64,000 nt of DNA from Mycobacterium sp. MBM (GTDB taxonomy: Bacteria > Actinomycetota > Actinomycetes > Mycobacteriales > Mycobacteriaceae): assembly GCA_021648845.1 (NCBI GenBank), contig JAKJHY010000009.1, forward strand, positions 62,001 through 126,000, in the 5' to 3' direction. Position 1 is the first letter of the stretch. Every line of letters starts with the position of its first letter. The notes under the pieces are model-generated. The model had not been told where the DNA came from and did not search any database. It saw nothing but the letters and a program-made list of their open reading frames with translations. This document shows, in pieces, positions 45,794 to 59,083 of the stretch. The position numbers and the translations under genes are program-made.

Positions 45794-46877
45794 ACCGCCG
45801 GGCGAGCCCGGATCCCGCGGCGTGTAACCAACGCCGCGGATCGGCCATCGCGGCGTCCGGGGATGCCGCCAGCTCGGACAGTGACACCGTCGGCACCCCC
45901 GCGCCCGAGCTGACCTGTCCGGCCACCACCACCGCGGGCACCCCCGCCCTCTCGGCGGCGGCGAGCAGGTGACCGACCAGTTTGCCTGTCCAGGATGTGC
46001 CGTCAAAACGGCCCTCGCCGGTGATCAGCAGGTCGGCCGTATGAAGGTGATCATCGAGTCCGGTGAGCGCAGCGATGCGCTGCGCCCCGGACGTCGCCGT
46101 GGCACCCCAGGCCATCAGGCCGAAGCCGGCGCCACCGGCGGCGCCGGCGCCGGGAGTGTCCGGATCGGCATGCAGAGCAGCCGCATTGAGGATTCCCGCC
46201 CAGCGGGTCAGGCCGTCATCGAGCTGCTCCACGTCGGCGGGTGTCGCGCCCTTCTGCGGACCGAACACCGTCGCGGCACCCTGCGGGCCGCGCAACGGGG
46301 CTGCGGTGTCGACTAGCAATTCCACACCGTCCGGCGGTGGCGCAGCCAGGCCATCGGTGTCCACGTGCGCGACCGTACGCAGCCCCTGCGCACCGCGCGC
46401 GATCGGCCGCCCCGACGCATCGAAGGCCTTGAGCCCCAGCGCCATCAAGGCTCCCGCACCACCGTCGGTACCGGCCGAACCACCCAGGCCGATCTGGACC
46501 GCACACGCACCGGCCATCACAGCGGCATCGATCAACTGGCCCAGACCGTAGGTGTCGGCCCGCCACGGGTCCAGCCGCTCCAGCAACCCGATCCCGCACG
46601 GTTCGGCCAGTTCGACGACGGCGCGCCGTCCGTCCCCGCTGAGCAGCCAGCCCGCGGACACCCGACGGCCGTCCGGGCCGTCGACCTCGGTGCGTCGCCA
46701 ACACCACTGTCCGGACGCCGCAACGGCTTCCAGCATGCCTTCACCGCCGTCGGCCTGCGGCAGCACCAGCACATCGTCTCCGGGGCGCACCGCCGCCCAG
46801 CCCCGGTCGAGCGCTTCGGCGACCTCGGTGGCCGACGCACTGCCCTTGAACGAGTCCGGGGCGATCAGCACCTTCAC
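45747..46877 (-). CDS. Glycerate kinase (GK1/GlxK family)
   Basis: Phosphorylates D-glycerate, feeding it into glycolysis. It has 376 residues from GTG 46877, which shares GTGA with the stop of the isomerase gene. Motifs are VLIAPDSFKGSASATEVAEA, LPQADGGEGMLEA, IGLGGSAGTDGGAGALMALG and LITGEGRFDGTSWTGKLVGH, all characteristic of the family. It is the distal gene of the LacI-associated operon, so the pathway encoded upstream probably ends in glycerate or a related three-carbon acid. Confidence 0.92.
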   Translation of the reverse strand: MKVLIAPDSFKGSASATEVAEALDRGWAAVRPGDDVLVLPQADGGEGMLEAVAASGQWCWRRTEVDGPDGRRVSAGWLLSGDGRRAVVELAEPCGIGLLERLDPWRADTYGLGQLIDAAVMAGACAVQIGLGGSAGTDGGAGALMALGLKAFDASGRPIARGAQGLRTVAHVDTDGLAAPPPDGVELLVDTAAPLRGPQGAATVFGPQKGATPADVEQLDDGLTRWAGILNAAALHADPDTPGAGAAGGAGFGLMAWGATATSGAQRIAALTGLDDHLHTADLLITGEGRFDGTSWTGKLVGHLLAAAERAGVPAVVVAGQVSSGAGVPTVSLSELAASPDAAMADPRRWLHAAGSGLARRFSAGAPAPSNANPAL

Positions 46878-47704
46878 AGCGCCGGCAGCACCAGGTCGCG
46901 ATACCGGCTCTTCATGGTGTCCAGGACGGTGTGCCCGTCGCTTCCCCAAATCTGCTCGTTGAAGATCTCGACCTCGATATCGCCGTCGTAGCCGGACGCG
47001 GCCACCAGAGCGGCGATGGCCCCGAAATCGATCACCCCGTCACCCATCATCCCGCGGGATACCAGCGGGTCGGCAACCATCGGGACCAGCCAGTCGCAGA
47101 TCTGGAAGGAGCTGATCCGCCGCTGCGCGCCGGCGGCGGCGATCCCGTCGGCCAGGTCGGGGTCCCACCAGACGTGGAAGGTGTCCACCACGACGCCGAC
47201 CGCGCTCGCGGGGTGCGGGGCGGCCAGCGCCAGCGCCTGACCGAGGGTCGAGATCACCGCGCGATCGGCGCAGAACACCGGGTGCAGCGGCTCCAGCGCA
47301 AGACGCACATCGCGCTCGGCGGCGTACGGAACCAGGGCCGCCAGCCGGTCGGCCAGCCGGGCCCGTGCGCCGTGCAGGTCGCGATCGGGGAGCCCGCCCG
47401 CGACCATGACCAGCTCCGGCGCCCCCAGCGTGGCGGCCTCGTCGATGGCCCGACGGTTGTCGGCCACGGCGGCGTCACCGTCTTCCAACCCGGTGAGGAA
47501 TCCGCCGCGGCACAGGCTCGACACCCGAAGACCGTTGTCACCCACCAGCTTCGCCGCTTCGTCGACGCCGACCTCGGCGACCCGGTCACGCCACAACCCG
47601 ATGGCGGTCAGGCCCGCAGCCGCGGTCGCCTCCACTGCCTCGCGCAGGTTCCACGATTTGGTTGTCATGGTGTTCAGCGACAGCCGCGAAAACGTTCCGC
47701 TCAT
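46874..47704 (-). CDS. Xylose-isomerase-like TIM barrel protein (sugar phosphate isomerase/epimerase)
   Basis: 276 residues. AP-endonuclease-2/xylose-isomerase fold: LSLNTMTTKSWNLREAVEAT at the N-terminus, LALEPLHPVFC (metal-site Glu), VGVVVDTFHVWWDPD (metal-site Asp and His), SSFQICDWLVP, and DIEVEIFNEQIWG (last metal Glu). All four metal ligands expected for this family are visible. The reaction is probably an isomerisation, epimerisation or dehydration of a sugar-derived acid. It is coupled to DUF993 upstream (ATGA) and glycerate kinase downstream (GTGA). Confidence 0.88.
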   Translation of the reverse strand: MSGTFSRLSLNTMTTKSWNLREAVEATAAAGLTAIGLWRDRVAEVGVDEAAKLVGDNGLRVSSLCRGGFLTGLEDGDAAVADNRRAIDEAATLGAPELVMVAGGLPDRDLHGARARLADRLAALVPYAAERDVRLALEPLHPVFCADRAVISTLGQALALAAPHPASAVGVVVDTFHVWWDPDLADGIAAAGAQRRISSFQICDWLVPMVADPLVSRGMMGDGVIDFGAIAALVAASGYDGDIEVEIFNEQIWGSDGHTVLDTMKSRYRDLVLPAL

Positions 47705-48882
47705 CCGTCGATTCCGTTCAGTGCGAGGTAGGTGCGCATCCGGGTAGCGGCCAGGGCGGGATCGGCGAGCAGACCGGCGCGGTCGGCGAGCACGAAGAGC
47801 TCACACAGGTGGCCCACCGACCGACCGCAGGCCAGTCCGTTCACCATGGCGAACCCGCGCTGGTGACCGTTGAGCCAGGACAGGAAGGCGATACCGGTCT
47901 TGTAGTAGTAGGTCGGCACGGTGAAGATGTGCCTGCCCAGTTCTTGGGTTGACGCCAGTATCTCGTGCGCCCGCGTACTGTCACCGGCGTCGAGCTCCTG
48001 CAGGGCGGTCGAGGCCGCCGGGTAGATCGCGGCGAAGATGCCCAGCAGCGCGTCGGAATGACCGTCCTGATCACCGATGATCAGCTCGGGATAGTTGAAA
48101 TCGTCTCCGGTGTAGAGCCGCACCCCCGCGGGCAGAGCGCGGCGCAGTGCCACCTCGTGAGCGGCGTCCAGTAGTGACACTTTGACGCCGTCCACCTTGT
48201 CGGCGTGGGTTTCGACGAGATCTTGGAAAGTGGCTGTGGCCGCGTCGATCTCGGCGCTGCCCCAGTAGCCCCGCAGCGCGGGGTCGAACATCGGCCCCAG
48301 CCAGTGCAGGATCACCGGGCGGTCCGCCTCGGCGAGCAGGGTGCCGTACACCGACAGATAGTCCTCGGGTGTCCGGGCGACGCTCGCCAGCGCACGCGAC
48401 GCCATCAGGATCACCTGTGCGCCCGCGTCGCGGACCACCTCGACCTGTTCCCGGAACGCATCGGTGATGGCGGTGAGGCCGTGTGCGCCGGGGGGAAGCT
48501 GGTCGGTGCCCGCGCCACAGGCCAGCCGGCCACCGACGGCGGCGGCCTCACGGCCACTGCGGGCGATCAGCTCCTGGGTGGCCGCCCAGTCCAGTCCCAT
48601 GCCGCGTTGTGCGGTGTCCATCGCGTCGGCGACGCCCAATCCGTAGGACCACAGCTCATGGCGGTAAGCCATGGTGGTGTCCCAGTCCAGATCGGCAGGC
48701 GCGCCGGGGCTGCAGTCGGCGGTGACCTTCGGCACGACATGTGCCGCCGCATAGGCGATCCGGGAGCCGATGGGGGCGTCGGGTCGCCGCCACCGCCCGG
48801 GCTCACCGAGGACGTGGGTGCGCAACTCCCCGTCGACCGGCAGCCGCACGGCGATGTCGCCGGCCCTGATCGTGGCGGTCAC
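47701..48882 (-). CDS. DUF993 protein, dihydrodipicolinate synthase-like aldolase
   Basis: 393 residues from GTG 48882, coupled by GTGA to the Gfo/Idh stop. DUF993 proteins are DapA-superfamily TIM barrels. Visible segments are TMAYRHELWSYGLGVADAMD, GAHGLTAITDAFREQVEVVRDA, PVILHWLGPMFDPALRGYWG, the candidate Schiff-base lysine in DKVDGVKVSLLDAAHEVALR, and LYTGDDFNYPELIIGD. An aldol cleavage or dehydration of a keto-sugar acid is the natural inference. No member I can recall has an assigned reaction, so the function stays open. It is usually found with Gfo/Idh and xylose-isomerase-like genes, as here. Confidence 0.85.
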   Translation of the reverse strand: MTATIRAGDIAVRLPVDGELRTHVLGEPGRWRRPDAPIGSRIAYAAAHVVPKVTADCSPGAPADLDWDTTMAYRHELWSYGLGVADAMDTAQRGMGLDWAATQELIARSGREAAAVGGRLACGAGTDQLPPGAHGLTAITDAFREQVEVVRDAGAQVILMASRALASVARTPEDYLSVYGTLLAEADRPVILHWLGPMFDPALRGYWGSAEIDAATATFQDLVETHADKVDGVKVSLLDAAHEVALRRALPAGVRLYTGDDFNYPELIIGDQDGHSDALLGIFAAIYPAASTALQELDAGDSTRAHEILASTQELGRHIFTVPTYYYKTGIAFLSWLNGHQRGFAMVNGLACGRSVGHLCELFVLADRAGLLADPALAATRMRTYLALNGIDG

Positions 48883-50060
48883 AGCACGATCTCCGGGACG
48901 TCCAGGCGCCGCCCCTCGGCAGAACTGCGCAGACCGAGTTCGGCAAGTTGGACCCCGCGTGCGGCGGACAGCAGACCGAAACGGTGCGGCCGGCCGGCGA
49001 GGACATCGCGTAGGTACTCCTCCCACTGCAGCTTGAAGCCGTTGTCGAGATCGGCGTTGGCCGGGACGTCGAGCCACTGGTCGCGAAACTTTTCGGTGAC
49101 CGGAAGATCGGGATTCCATACCGGTTTGGGGGTGTGGGCCCGCTGCTGCGCGACGCAGCCACGCAATCCGGCGACCGCGGAGCCGTGCGTGCCGTCGATC
49201 TGGAACTCGACCAGCTCGTCGCGGTGCACCCGGACCGCCCAGGACGAGTTGATCTGGGCGATGACACCACCTTCGATCTCGAAAATGCCGTAGGCCGCGT
49301 CATCGGCGGTGGCGGCGTAGGCATTGCCCTGCTCGTCCCACCGGGTCGGGATGTGGGTGGCGGTGCGCGCGGTCACCGTCTGCACGGTGCCGAGCAGACC
49401 CTCCATCACGTAGTTCCAGTGGCAGAACATGTCGACGGTGATACCGCCCCCGTCCTCGGCGCGATAGTTCCAGCTGGGGCGCTGGGCGGGCTGGCCGTCG
49501 CCCTCGAACACCCAATACCCGAACTCGCCGCGCATCGACAGGATGCGTCCGAAAAACCCTTCGTCGACGAGCCTCCGTAGCTTGACCAGGCCCGGCAGGT
49601 ACAGCTTGTCGTGCACCACACCGGCCACCACCCCGGCGTTCTCCGCCATTCTGGCCAGTTCGATTGCCTGGGTCAGTGTTTCGGCTGTCGGCTTCTCGGT
49701 GTAGACGTGCTTGCCCGCCTTGATGGCGCCGGAGAGCGCCTCCATGCGCCGCGAGGTGACCTGCGCGTCGAAATAGACATCGACGGTCGGGTCGGCGATC
49801 ACGGATGCGGCGTCGGTGGTCCAGGCCTCGATGGCGTGCTCGGCGGCGAGCTCGGCGAGCTTGTCGGCGTTGCGCCCGACGAGGATCGGCTCCACGCCGA
49901 CGCGGGTGCCGTTCTCGAGCAAGAGGCCCGTTTCGCGCAGCGGCAGGATCGAGCGCAGCAGGTGCTGACGGTAACCCATCCGGCCGGTCACGCCGTTCAT
50001 GGCGATGCGCAGAGTGCGGCCGCGGGTCGAGAAGTTGTCAGAATCAGAAGATGTGGCCAT
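48879..50060 (-). CDS. Gfo/Idh/MocA-family oxidoreductase
   Basis: First gene of the leftward catabolic operon, 393 residues. NAD(P) Rossmann domain at the N-terminus (about 15-140): RIAMNGVTGRMGYRQHL, then DAQVTSRRMEALSGAIKAGK and the signature KHVYTEKPTAETL. The C-terminal alpha/beta domain (about 145-370) has GEFGYWVFEGDGQPAQRPSW and GGGITVDMFCHWNYVMEG. The catalytic Lys of the EKP motif is present. It probably oxidises a sugar or cyclitol. It is divergent from lacI, and an operator lies 81-94 nt upstream of its ATG. Confidence 0.9.
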   Translation of the reverse strand: MATSSDSDNFSTRGRTLRIAMNGVTGRMGYRQHLLRSILPLRETGLLLENGTRVGVEPILVGRNADKLAELAAEHAIEAWTTDAASVIADPTVDVYFDAQVTSRRMEALSGAIKAGKHVYTEKPTAETLTQAIELARMAENAGVVAGVVHDKLYLPGLVKLRRLVDEGFFGRILSMRGEFGYWVFEGDGQPAQRPSWNYRAEDGGGITVDMFCHWNYVMEGLLGTVQTVTARTATHIPTRWDEQGNAYAATADDAAYGIFEIEGGVIAQINSSWAVRVHRDELVEFQIDGTHGSAVAGLRGCVAQQRAHTPKPVWNPDLPVTEKFRDQWLDVPANADLDNGFKLQWEEYLRDVLAGRPHRFGLLSAARGVQLAELGLRSSAEGRRLDVPEIVL

Positions 50061-50140
50061 GTGCCAATTCCTTTGTCAGATGACGGGACCCGGCGCCCCT
50101 ACCGAACTCGTAGTCGAGTCGACGGCGCCGTCAGCACTTC

Positions 50141-50154
50141 GGAATGCGCTTTCC
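50141..50154. promoter_or_regulatory. LacI-family operator, left copy
   Basis: GGAATGCGCTTTCC, a near-palindrome with the central GC typical of LacI-family sites, lies between the Gfo/Idh operon and lacI. It is the exact reverse complement of the site at 51324-51337. It is 81 nt from the Gfo/Idh start and 65 nt from the lacI start, so it can serve both. Confidence 0.8.
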
Positions 50155-50218
50155 AAGGTAAGCTGTGCAGGCGCTCCGGGTCAACCCCGGGGTTTGACCA
50201 CATGGATCGGGAGCAGCG

Positions 50219-51250
50219 ATGGCGGCGGTGACCCTGCAGGATGTCGCGGCACGGGCCGGTGTGTCGCAGGCCACCGCGTCACGGGTGCTCAACGGCTCGA
50301 ACCGGATTCCTGGCGAGGGCGTGGCGGATCGGGTGCGTACCGCGGCCCGTGAACTGGGCTATGTGCCCAATGCGCAGGCCCAGGCGCTGGCCCGAGCTTC
50401 CACCGGACTGCTCGGGTTGATCGTGCACGATATCGCCGACCCATACTTCTCCTCGATCGCGCGCGGTGTGCAGTCGGCGGCCCGCGCCGCGCGAAAGCAG
50501 GTGCTGCTGGCCGGCACCGAGCGCGACTTCGATATCGAACGCGAATCGGTGAGCACCTTCATCGCACATCGCGCAGATGCCATCGTGCTCGCGGGCTCCC
50601 GGCAGAGCGGCGACCTGGACCGCGAGCTGGAAGCCGAGTTCGGCCGCTACCGCGCCAACGGCGGGCGGGTCGTGGTGATCGGTCAGCCACTGGCCTTCGG
50701 CGGCGCTGTTGAACCGGAAAACCGTTTCGCTGCAGGCGAACTAGCCGATGCACTGGTCACCGCCGGCCACCGTCAGTTCGCGGTGATCGGCGGACCCGGC
50801 AATATCCGAACCTCGGTGGACCGCCGCAACGGATTCACCGAGGCGCTCGGCAGACACGGCCTGACCACACTGGTGGAAGTGTCCGGCGATTTCACCCGTG
50901 ACGGCGGGTACTCGGCCGCCCGCCGGCTCGCCGCGGCGCTCGATCTCACCCCCGGCGGCGCCGGGGAACCCGTCTGCGTCTTCGCCGTCACCGACGTCAT
51001 GGCCATCGGGGCCATCGCCGCGTGGCGAGAGCTGGGCCTGGGCGTGCCCCGGGATGTGTGCATCGCCGGCTTCGACGATATCCCGACGCTGCGCGATCAC
51101 ACCCCCAGCCTCACCACGGTCGCGTTGCCGCTGGAGCAAATCGGTGCGCGCGCAGTTGAATTAGCGCTGCGCCTCGATACCGATGCCGATGACCTGCACG
51201 AACGGGTACCCGGGCGGATCGCGCTGCGGGACAGCACCCGACTTGTCTGA
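50219..51250 (+). CDS. LacI-family transcriptional regulator
   Basis: 343 residues. N-terminal HTH: VTLQDVAARAGVSQATASRV followed by the hinge helix VPNAQAQALARAST. The periplasmic-binding-protein-like effector domain starts LLGLIVHDIADPYFSSIARG and contains GHRQFAVIGGPGNIRTSVDR, VCIAGFDDIPTLRDHTPSLT and PLEQIGARAVELALR, the full LacI/GalR pattern. The effector is presumably the substrate or an intermediate of the flanking pathway. Identical 14-bp operators flank it, one before each arm of the locus, so it likely represses enzymes, importer and itself. Confidence 0.93.
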   Translation: MAAVTLQDVAARAGVSQATASRVLNGSNRIPGEGVADRVRTAARELGYVPNAQAQALARASTGLLGLIVHDIADPYFSSIARGVQSAARAARKQVLLAGTERDFDIERESVSTFIAHRADAIVLAGSRQSGDLDRELEAEFGRYRANGGRVVVIGQPLAFGGAVEPENRFAAGELADALVTAGHRQFAVIGGPGNIRTSVDRRNGFTEALGRHGLTTLVEVSGDFTRDGGYSAARRLAAALDLTPGGAGEPVCVFAVTDVMAIGAIAAWRELGLGVPRDVCIAGFDDIPTLRDHTPSLTTVALPLEQIGARAVELALRLDTDADDLHERVPGRIALRDSTRLV

Positions 51251-51323
51251 GTAGATCTTCAGCGTTCACGTCACGCGCCGGTCGACAGTGTGCGCCAGGT
51301 CACGTTAGTGTCGGAATCGCTTC

Positions 51324-51337
51324 GGAAAGCGCATTCC
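51324..51337. promoter_or_regulatory. LacI-family operator, right copy
   Basis: GGAAAGCGCATTCC, 50-63 nt upstream of the ABC permease ATG and after the lacI stop. It is identical in reverse complement to 50141-50154. An imperfect half-site, GGAATCGCTTC, lies just upstream (51313-51323). It makes the ABC importer part of the LacI regulon. Confidence 0.8.
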
Positions 51338-51386
51338 CAACGGGGTGGTCTCCAGACCCGTTCCACTGCGACCTTGAGGACATTTC

Positions 51387-52262
51387 ATGGCGGTCACCGC
51401 ATCGGCCCGCGCTCACTCACCGGACTCCGGCCCGCAAGCCCGTCCGGCAGCCCCACGAGCACGCTGGTCATTCTCACCGCGCCGCACCGCGGCCAACCTG
51501 TGGCGTCCGGTCATGCTCGTCGTCGCGCTGCTGGCCGGCTGGTGGGCCGTCACCAAGGCCGAACTCGTCGCGCCCTACATCCTGCCCTCCCCCGGCGACA
51601 CCTGGCAGGCCACCACCCAGAATGCCGGCTACCTGGCCCAGAACACCTGGGTGACCACCTGGGAAACCGTCATCGGCTTCGTCATCGCCACCGTGGTGGG
51701 CATTGCCGTCGCGGTGCTGATGATCTACTCGTCGAGCTTCGAGAAGACCGTCTACCCGCTGATCCTCTTCGCGCAAGTAATTCCGAAAATTGCCATCGCG
51801 CCGCTGTTCATCGTCTGGCTGGGGTTCGGTCCCTCGCCGAAGATCCTCGTCGCCGTGCTGATGGCGTTCTTCCCCATCGTCATCTCCGGCCTGGCCGGTC
51901 TGCGGTCGGTGGATCCGGAAATCCTGGAACTCACCTCGACCATGGGCGCCAGCAAGTTCCGGACCTTCATGAAGGTGCGCTTCCCCGCCTCGCTGCCGCA
52001 GCTGATGTCCGGCCTCAAGGTAGCCGCCACCCTCGCCGTCACCGGCGCGGTCGTCGGCGAATTCGTCGGCGCCAACCAAGGACTCGGCTATGTCATCCTG
52101 CAGGCAAACGGAAGCCTGGACACCGCAATGCTTTTCGCCGCATTGATCATCATGTCGCTGCTCGGGATCATCTTGTTCGCGATCATCGAGATCGCCGAGA
52201 AGCTGCTCATCCCATGGCACGCCTCACGCCGCACCTCCAACTCCGCTTCCACCGCGGTCTGA
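51387..52262 (+). CDS. ABC transporter permease (SsuC/TauC/ThiX type)
   Basis: Inner-membrane channel subunit of an importer, 291 residues. The N-terminal 45 residues are cytoplasmic, and about six membrane segments follow (for example VMLVVALLAGWWAVT, WETVIGFVIATVVGIAVAVL, LILFAQVIPKIAIAPLFIVW). The EAA-type loop lies around LELTSTMGASKFRTFMKVRF, which contacts the ATPase. This is the BPD_transp_1 arrangement of the taurine, sulfonate and pyrimidine-precursor transporters. It is first of three co-directional genes, with 28 nt to the binding protein. Confidence 0.93.
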   Translation: MAVTASARAHSPDSGPQARPAAPRARWSFSPRRTAANLWRPVMLVVALLAGWWAVTKAELVAPYILPSPGDTWQATTQNAGYLAQNTWVTTWETVIGFVIATVVGIAVAVLMIYSSSFEKTVYPLILFAQVIPKIAIAPLFIVWLGFGPSPKILVAVLMAFFPIVISGLAGLRSVDPEILELTSTMGASKFRTFMKVRFPASLPQLMSGLKVAATLAVTGAVVGEFVGANQGLGYVILQANGSLDTAMLFAALIIMSLLGIILFAIIEIAEKLLIPWHASRRTSNSASTAV

Positions 52263-52290
52263 CCCACCGAATCCCGATCAGGAGACACCC

Positions 52291-53334
52291 ATGTTTTCAT
52301 TCACCCGGCGCGCCACCACGGCCATCGCCGCGACCACCGCCATTCTCACCCTGGCCGCCTGCGGCGGCGGGAGCGCAGGCGAGGACCACTCGGCCGCCGA
52401 GGGCACCGAAGGATCGACCCCGGTCACCCTGATGCTCAACTGGTACCCCTACGGCGAGCACGCCCCGCTCTACTACGGTATGCAGGAAGGAATCTTCGCC
52501 GAACACGGTATCGACCTGACCATCGACCCCGGCCAAGGCTCCACCCGCACCGCGCAGGCCGTCGGCGGCAAGCAGGTCGACTTCGGCTGGTCCGACACCG
52601 CCGCGGTGCTGAGCAATATCGACCAGGGGGTCGATATCAAGAGCGTCGGTGTATTCCTGCAGACCACCCCCTCGGCAGTGCAGGTCTTCGCCGACTCCGG
52701 TATCGAGGATCCCGCCGACCTCGCCGGACGCACCATCGCGGTATCGGCCGGCGACGCCCCCACCACGACCTTCCCGATGTACCTCGCCGATATCGGCCTC
52801 GCACCCGGCGATGTCAAGGAACAGAACCTGGACTCCGCGGGAAAGATGGCCGCGCTGATGGCCGGCCGGGTCGACGGACTGATCGGGTTCGCCCACGATC
52901 AGGGCCCGACGATCGCCAACAAGAGCGGGCGCGAGATGCGCTACTTCCGCTACTCCGATGCCGGACTGAACTTCTTCAGCAACGGTCTGATCACCCACAA
53001 CTCCACCATCGACGACAATCCCGAACTGGTGCAGTCGATGCTCGACGCGGTCAGCGCCTCCTACGCGGCGGCCAAGGAGAACCCCGAGGTGGCGGCCAAG
53101 GCCATGGTCGGTGTGGACCCGCAGACCCCGCCGGAGCACGTGCTGCTGCAGCAGTGGCAGGAGACCATCGGGCTGCTGAACACCCCGGCCACCGAAGGTC
53201 AGGCGCCCGGCACCAACGCCGAGGCGGACTGGACCTCGACCATCGCCACGCTCAGCGAGGCCGGCCTGCTGGAGTCCGCCAAGACCCCGACCGAATACTG
53301 GGCCTCCTCATTCGTGCCCGCGGCCGCAGAGTAG
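52291..53334 (+). CDS. ABC transporter substrate-binding lipoprotein (NMT1/SsuA type)
   Basis: 347 residues. Signal peptide with lipobox LAAC (about residues 21-24). The NMT1/THI5-like domain opens VTLMLNWYPYGEHAPLYYGM, continues GIDLTIDPGQGSTRTAQAVG and VDFGWSDTAAVLSNIDQGVD, and has the hinge motif ADLAGRTIAVSAGDAPTTTF. Relatives bind sulfonates, taurine, formylaminopyrimidine or other small organic ligands rather than ordinary sugars. The ligand cannot be read from the sequence. Regulation by the LacI protein suggests it is the compound degraded by the leftward operon. Confidence 0.92.
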   Translation: MFSFTRRATTAIAATTAILTLAACGGGSAGEDHSAAEGTEGSTPVTLMLNWYPYGEHAPLYYGMQEGIFAEHGIDLTIDPGQGSTRTAQAVGGKQVDFGWSDTAAVLSNIDQGVDIKSVGVFLQTTPSAVQVFADSGIEDPADLAGRTIAVSAGDAPTTTFPMYLADIGLAPGDVKEQNLDSAGKMAALMAGRVDGLIGFAHDQGPTIANKSGREMRYFRYSDAGLNFFSNGLITHNSTIDDNPELVQSMLDAVSASYAAAKENPEVAAKAMVGVDPQTPPEHVLLQQWQETIGLLNTPATEGQAPGTNAEADWTSTIATLSEAGLLESAKTPTEYWASSFVPAAAE

Positions 53335-53345
53335 GGGCATCCGTC

Positions 53346-55209
<1,864 letters not shown>

Positions 55210-55216
55210 GAGGCCG

Positions 55217-55630
55217 CTAGCCGATCTGGGTGAGGGTGAAGCCGAACGGATCGTCGACGACGTCACTCTCCCCACACACATTGTCCGGTCCTTGGCTGAC
55301 CGTGCCTGCGAAGGTGACGGCGTCGAACGAAACGTGCGCCGTGCCGGGTTCGAAGGTCCCGTCCTCGCAATCCCAGGCGTCGGGCTGAGTGAAGGAGAAG
55401 CTCCACCGGCCGTCGGCGAGCCGCGCCTGCGCATCCACCCGCCCCGAGTCGCTGACGACGCGGGCGCAGCCGGCCCCGCACGGCGTCACCGTCCAGGTGT
55501 TCGTCGAACCGTTATCGCTGGTGTAAAGGAAGGTTCCGACGAATACCGGTCCATCCGCGGCGGCCGGCGCCGCGCACCAGACCGAGGCACCGACACCGAG
55601 CGCTCCGAGAACAACCACAACGTACTTCAC
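55217..55630 (-). CDS. Small secreted protein of unknown function
   Basis: 137 residues. Clear signal peptide (VVVVLGALGVGASVWCAAPAAA, cleavage near residue 25). The mature part has four or more cysteines (PCGAGCARVV, DCEDGT, NVCGES) and alternates short beta-like segments: VFVGTFLYTSDNGSTNTWTV and RWSFSFTQPDAW. This resembles small mycobacterial secreted beta-sandwich proteins, but I do not recognise a named family. It is convergent with the antigen-85-like gene, with only 7 bp between the stops. Confidence 0.7.
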   Translation of the reverse strand: MKYVVVVLGALGVGASVWCAAPAAADGPVFVGTFLYTSDNGSTNTWTVTPCGAGCARVVSDSGRVDAQARLADGRWSFSFTQPDAWDCEDGTFEPGTAHVSFDAVTFAGTVSQGPDNVCGESDVVDDPFGFTLTQIG

Positions 55631-55678
55631 GTTTCCCCCTCGACAGCTGCCAGTGCGGTCACCGGATTTCGGCGAAGT

Positions 55679-58212
<2,534 letters not shown>

Positions 58213-59022
58213 ATGACGGCGCTGCACTTCATCTCCGGCCTGCCGCGGTCGGGCTCGACGCTGTTGGCGGCATTGCTCCGCCAAAATCCGCGGTTCGAGG
58301 CCGGGATGTCGGGACCGCTGGCCGGTCTGTTCGACGCGCTGCTCTCCCAGATGAGCGCGGCCAACGAGTTCGCGGTGTTCCTCGACGACGCCAAACGCCG
58401 GCGACTGTTGCACGGGCTGTTCGAGAGTTACTACGCGGATTGCGCCGCGGAGGTCATCTTCGACACCAACCGCAGCTGGTGTGCGCGCATGCCGGCCCTC
58501 GCCCAGCTTTTCCCGGAGTCGAAAGTCATCGCCTGTGTGCGTGACCTTCCGTGGGTGATCGACAGTATCGAGCGGCTGGTCCAACGCAATGTGTTCAGCC
58601 CGTCCTCGATCTTCAACTACAGCCCCGGCGGCACCGTGTACACCAGGGCCAGCCAGGTCGCCGGCCAGGACGGTATGGTCGGCGGTCCGTTCGACGCGCT
58701 CAAACAGGCGTGTTACGGCGCGCAGCGCGAGCGTCTGCTGGTGGTGCAGTACGAGACCCTGACCGCCGATCCGGCCAGGACCCTGAAGGCCATTTACGAC
58801 TTCATCGATGAGCCGGCTTTCGAGCACCAATTCACCCACGTCGACTATGCCGTCACAGGGTTTGACGATCGGGCCGGGACGCCGGGTTTGCACACCGTGA
58901 GCGGTCCGGTGAAGGCCGAACCACGCGAGACCGTGTTGCCGCCGGATCTGTTCGGCCGCTTCGTCAACGACGCGTTCTGGCGCGATCCGGACGTCGTGCC
59001 ACACGACCTGTTGGTCATCTGA
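58213..59022 (+). CDS. Sulfotransferase family protein
   Basis: 269 residues from ATG 58213 (MTALHFISGLPRSGSTLL). The PAPS 5'-phosphosulfate loop is LPRSGST (10-16). The 3'-phosphate site includes VIACVRDLPWVIDSIERLV (Arg and Ser, near 105). It has a C-terminal helical region with QYETLTADPARTLKAIYDFI, as in bacterial Sulfotransfer_3 enzymes. Acceptor unknown; mycobacteria sulfate trehalose, menaquinone and glycopeptidolipids. Neighbouring NrnA can hydrolyse the by-product PAP, a functional fit. It lies in the block inserted between nrnA and rbfA relative to M. tuberculosis. Confidence 0.85.
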   Translation: MTALHFISGLPRSGSTLLAALLRQNPRFEAGMSGPLAGLFDALLSQMSAANEFAVFLDDAKRRRLLHGLFESYYADCAAEVIFDTNRSWCARMPALAQLFPESKVIACVRDLPWVIDSIERLVQRNVFSPSSIFNYSPGGTVYTRASQVAGQDGMVGGPFDALKQACYGAQRERLLVVQYETLTADPARTLKAIYDFIDEPAFEHQFTHVDYAVTGFDDRAGTPGLHTVSGPVKAEPRETVLPPDLFGRFVNDAFWRDPDVVPHDLLVI

Positions 59023-59031
59023 GCCTCACGC

Positions 59032-59070
59032 CATGACGAGAGGCCCGCCGGAGCGGGCCTCTCGGTCATG
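59032..59070. terminator. Bidirectional terminator hairpin
   Basis: Long stem between convergent genes: CATGAC plus GAGAGGCCCGC (59032-59048) pairs with GCGGGCCTCTC, one bulged G, and GTCATG (59053-59070) around CGGA. Seventeen base pairs in all. It terminates both the sulfotransferase gene and the glycine-rich protein gene. Confidence 0.88.
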
Positions 59071-59083
59071 TGTTGTCGAGCAA

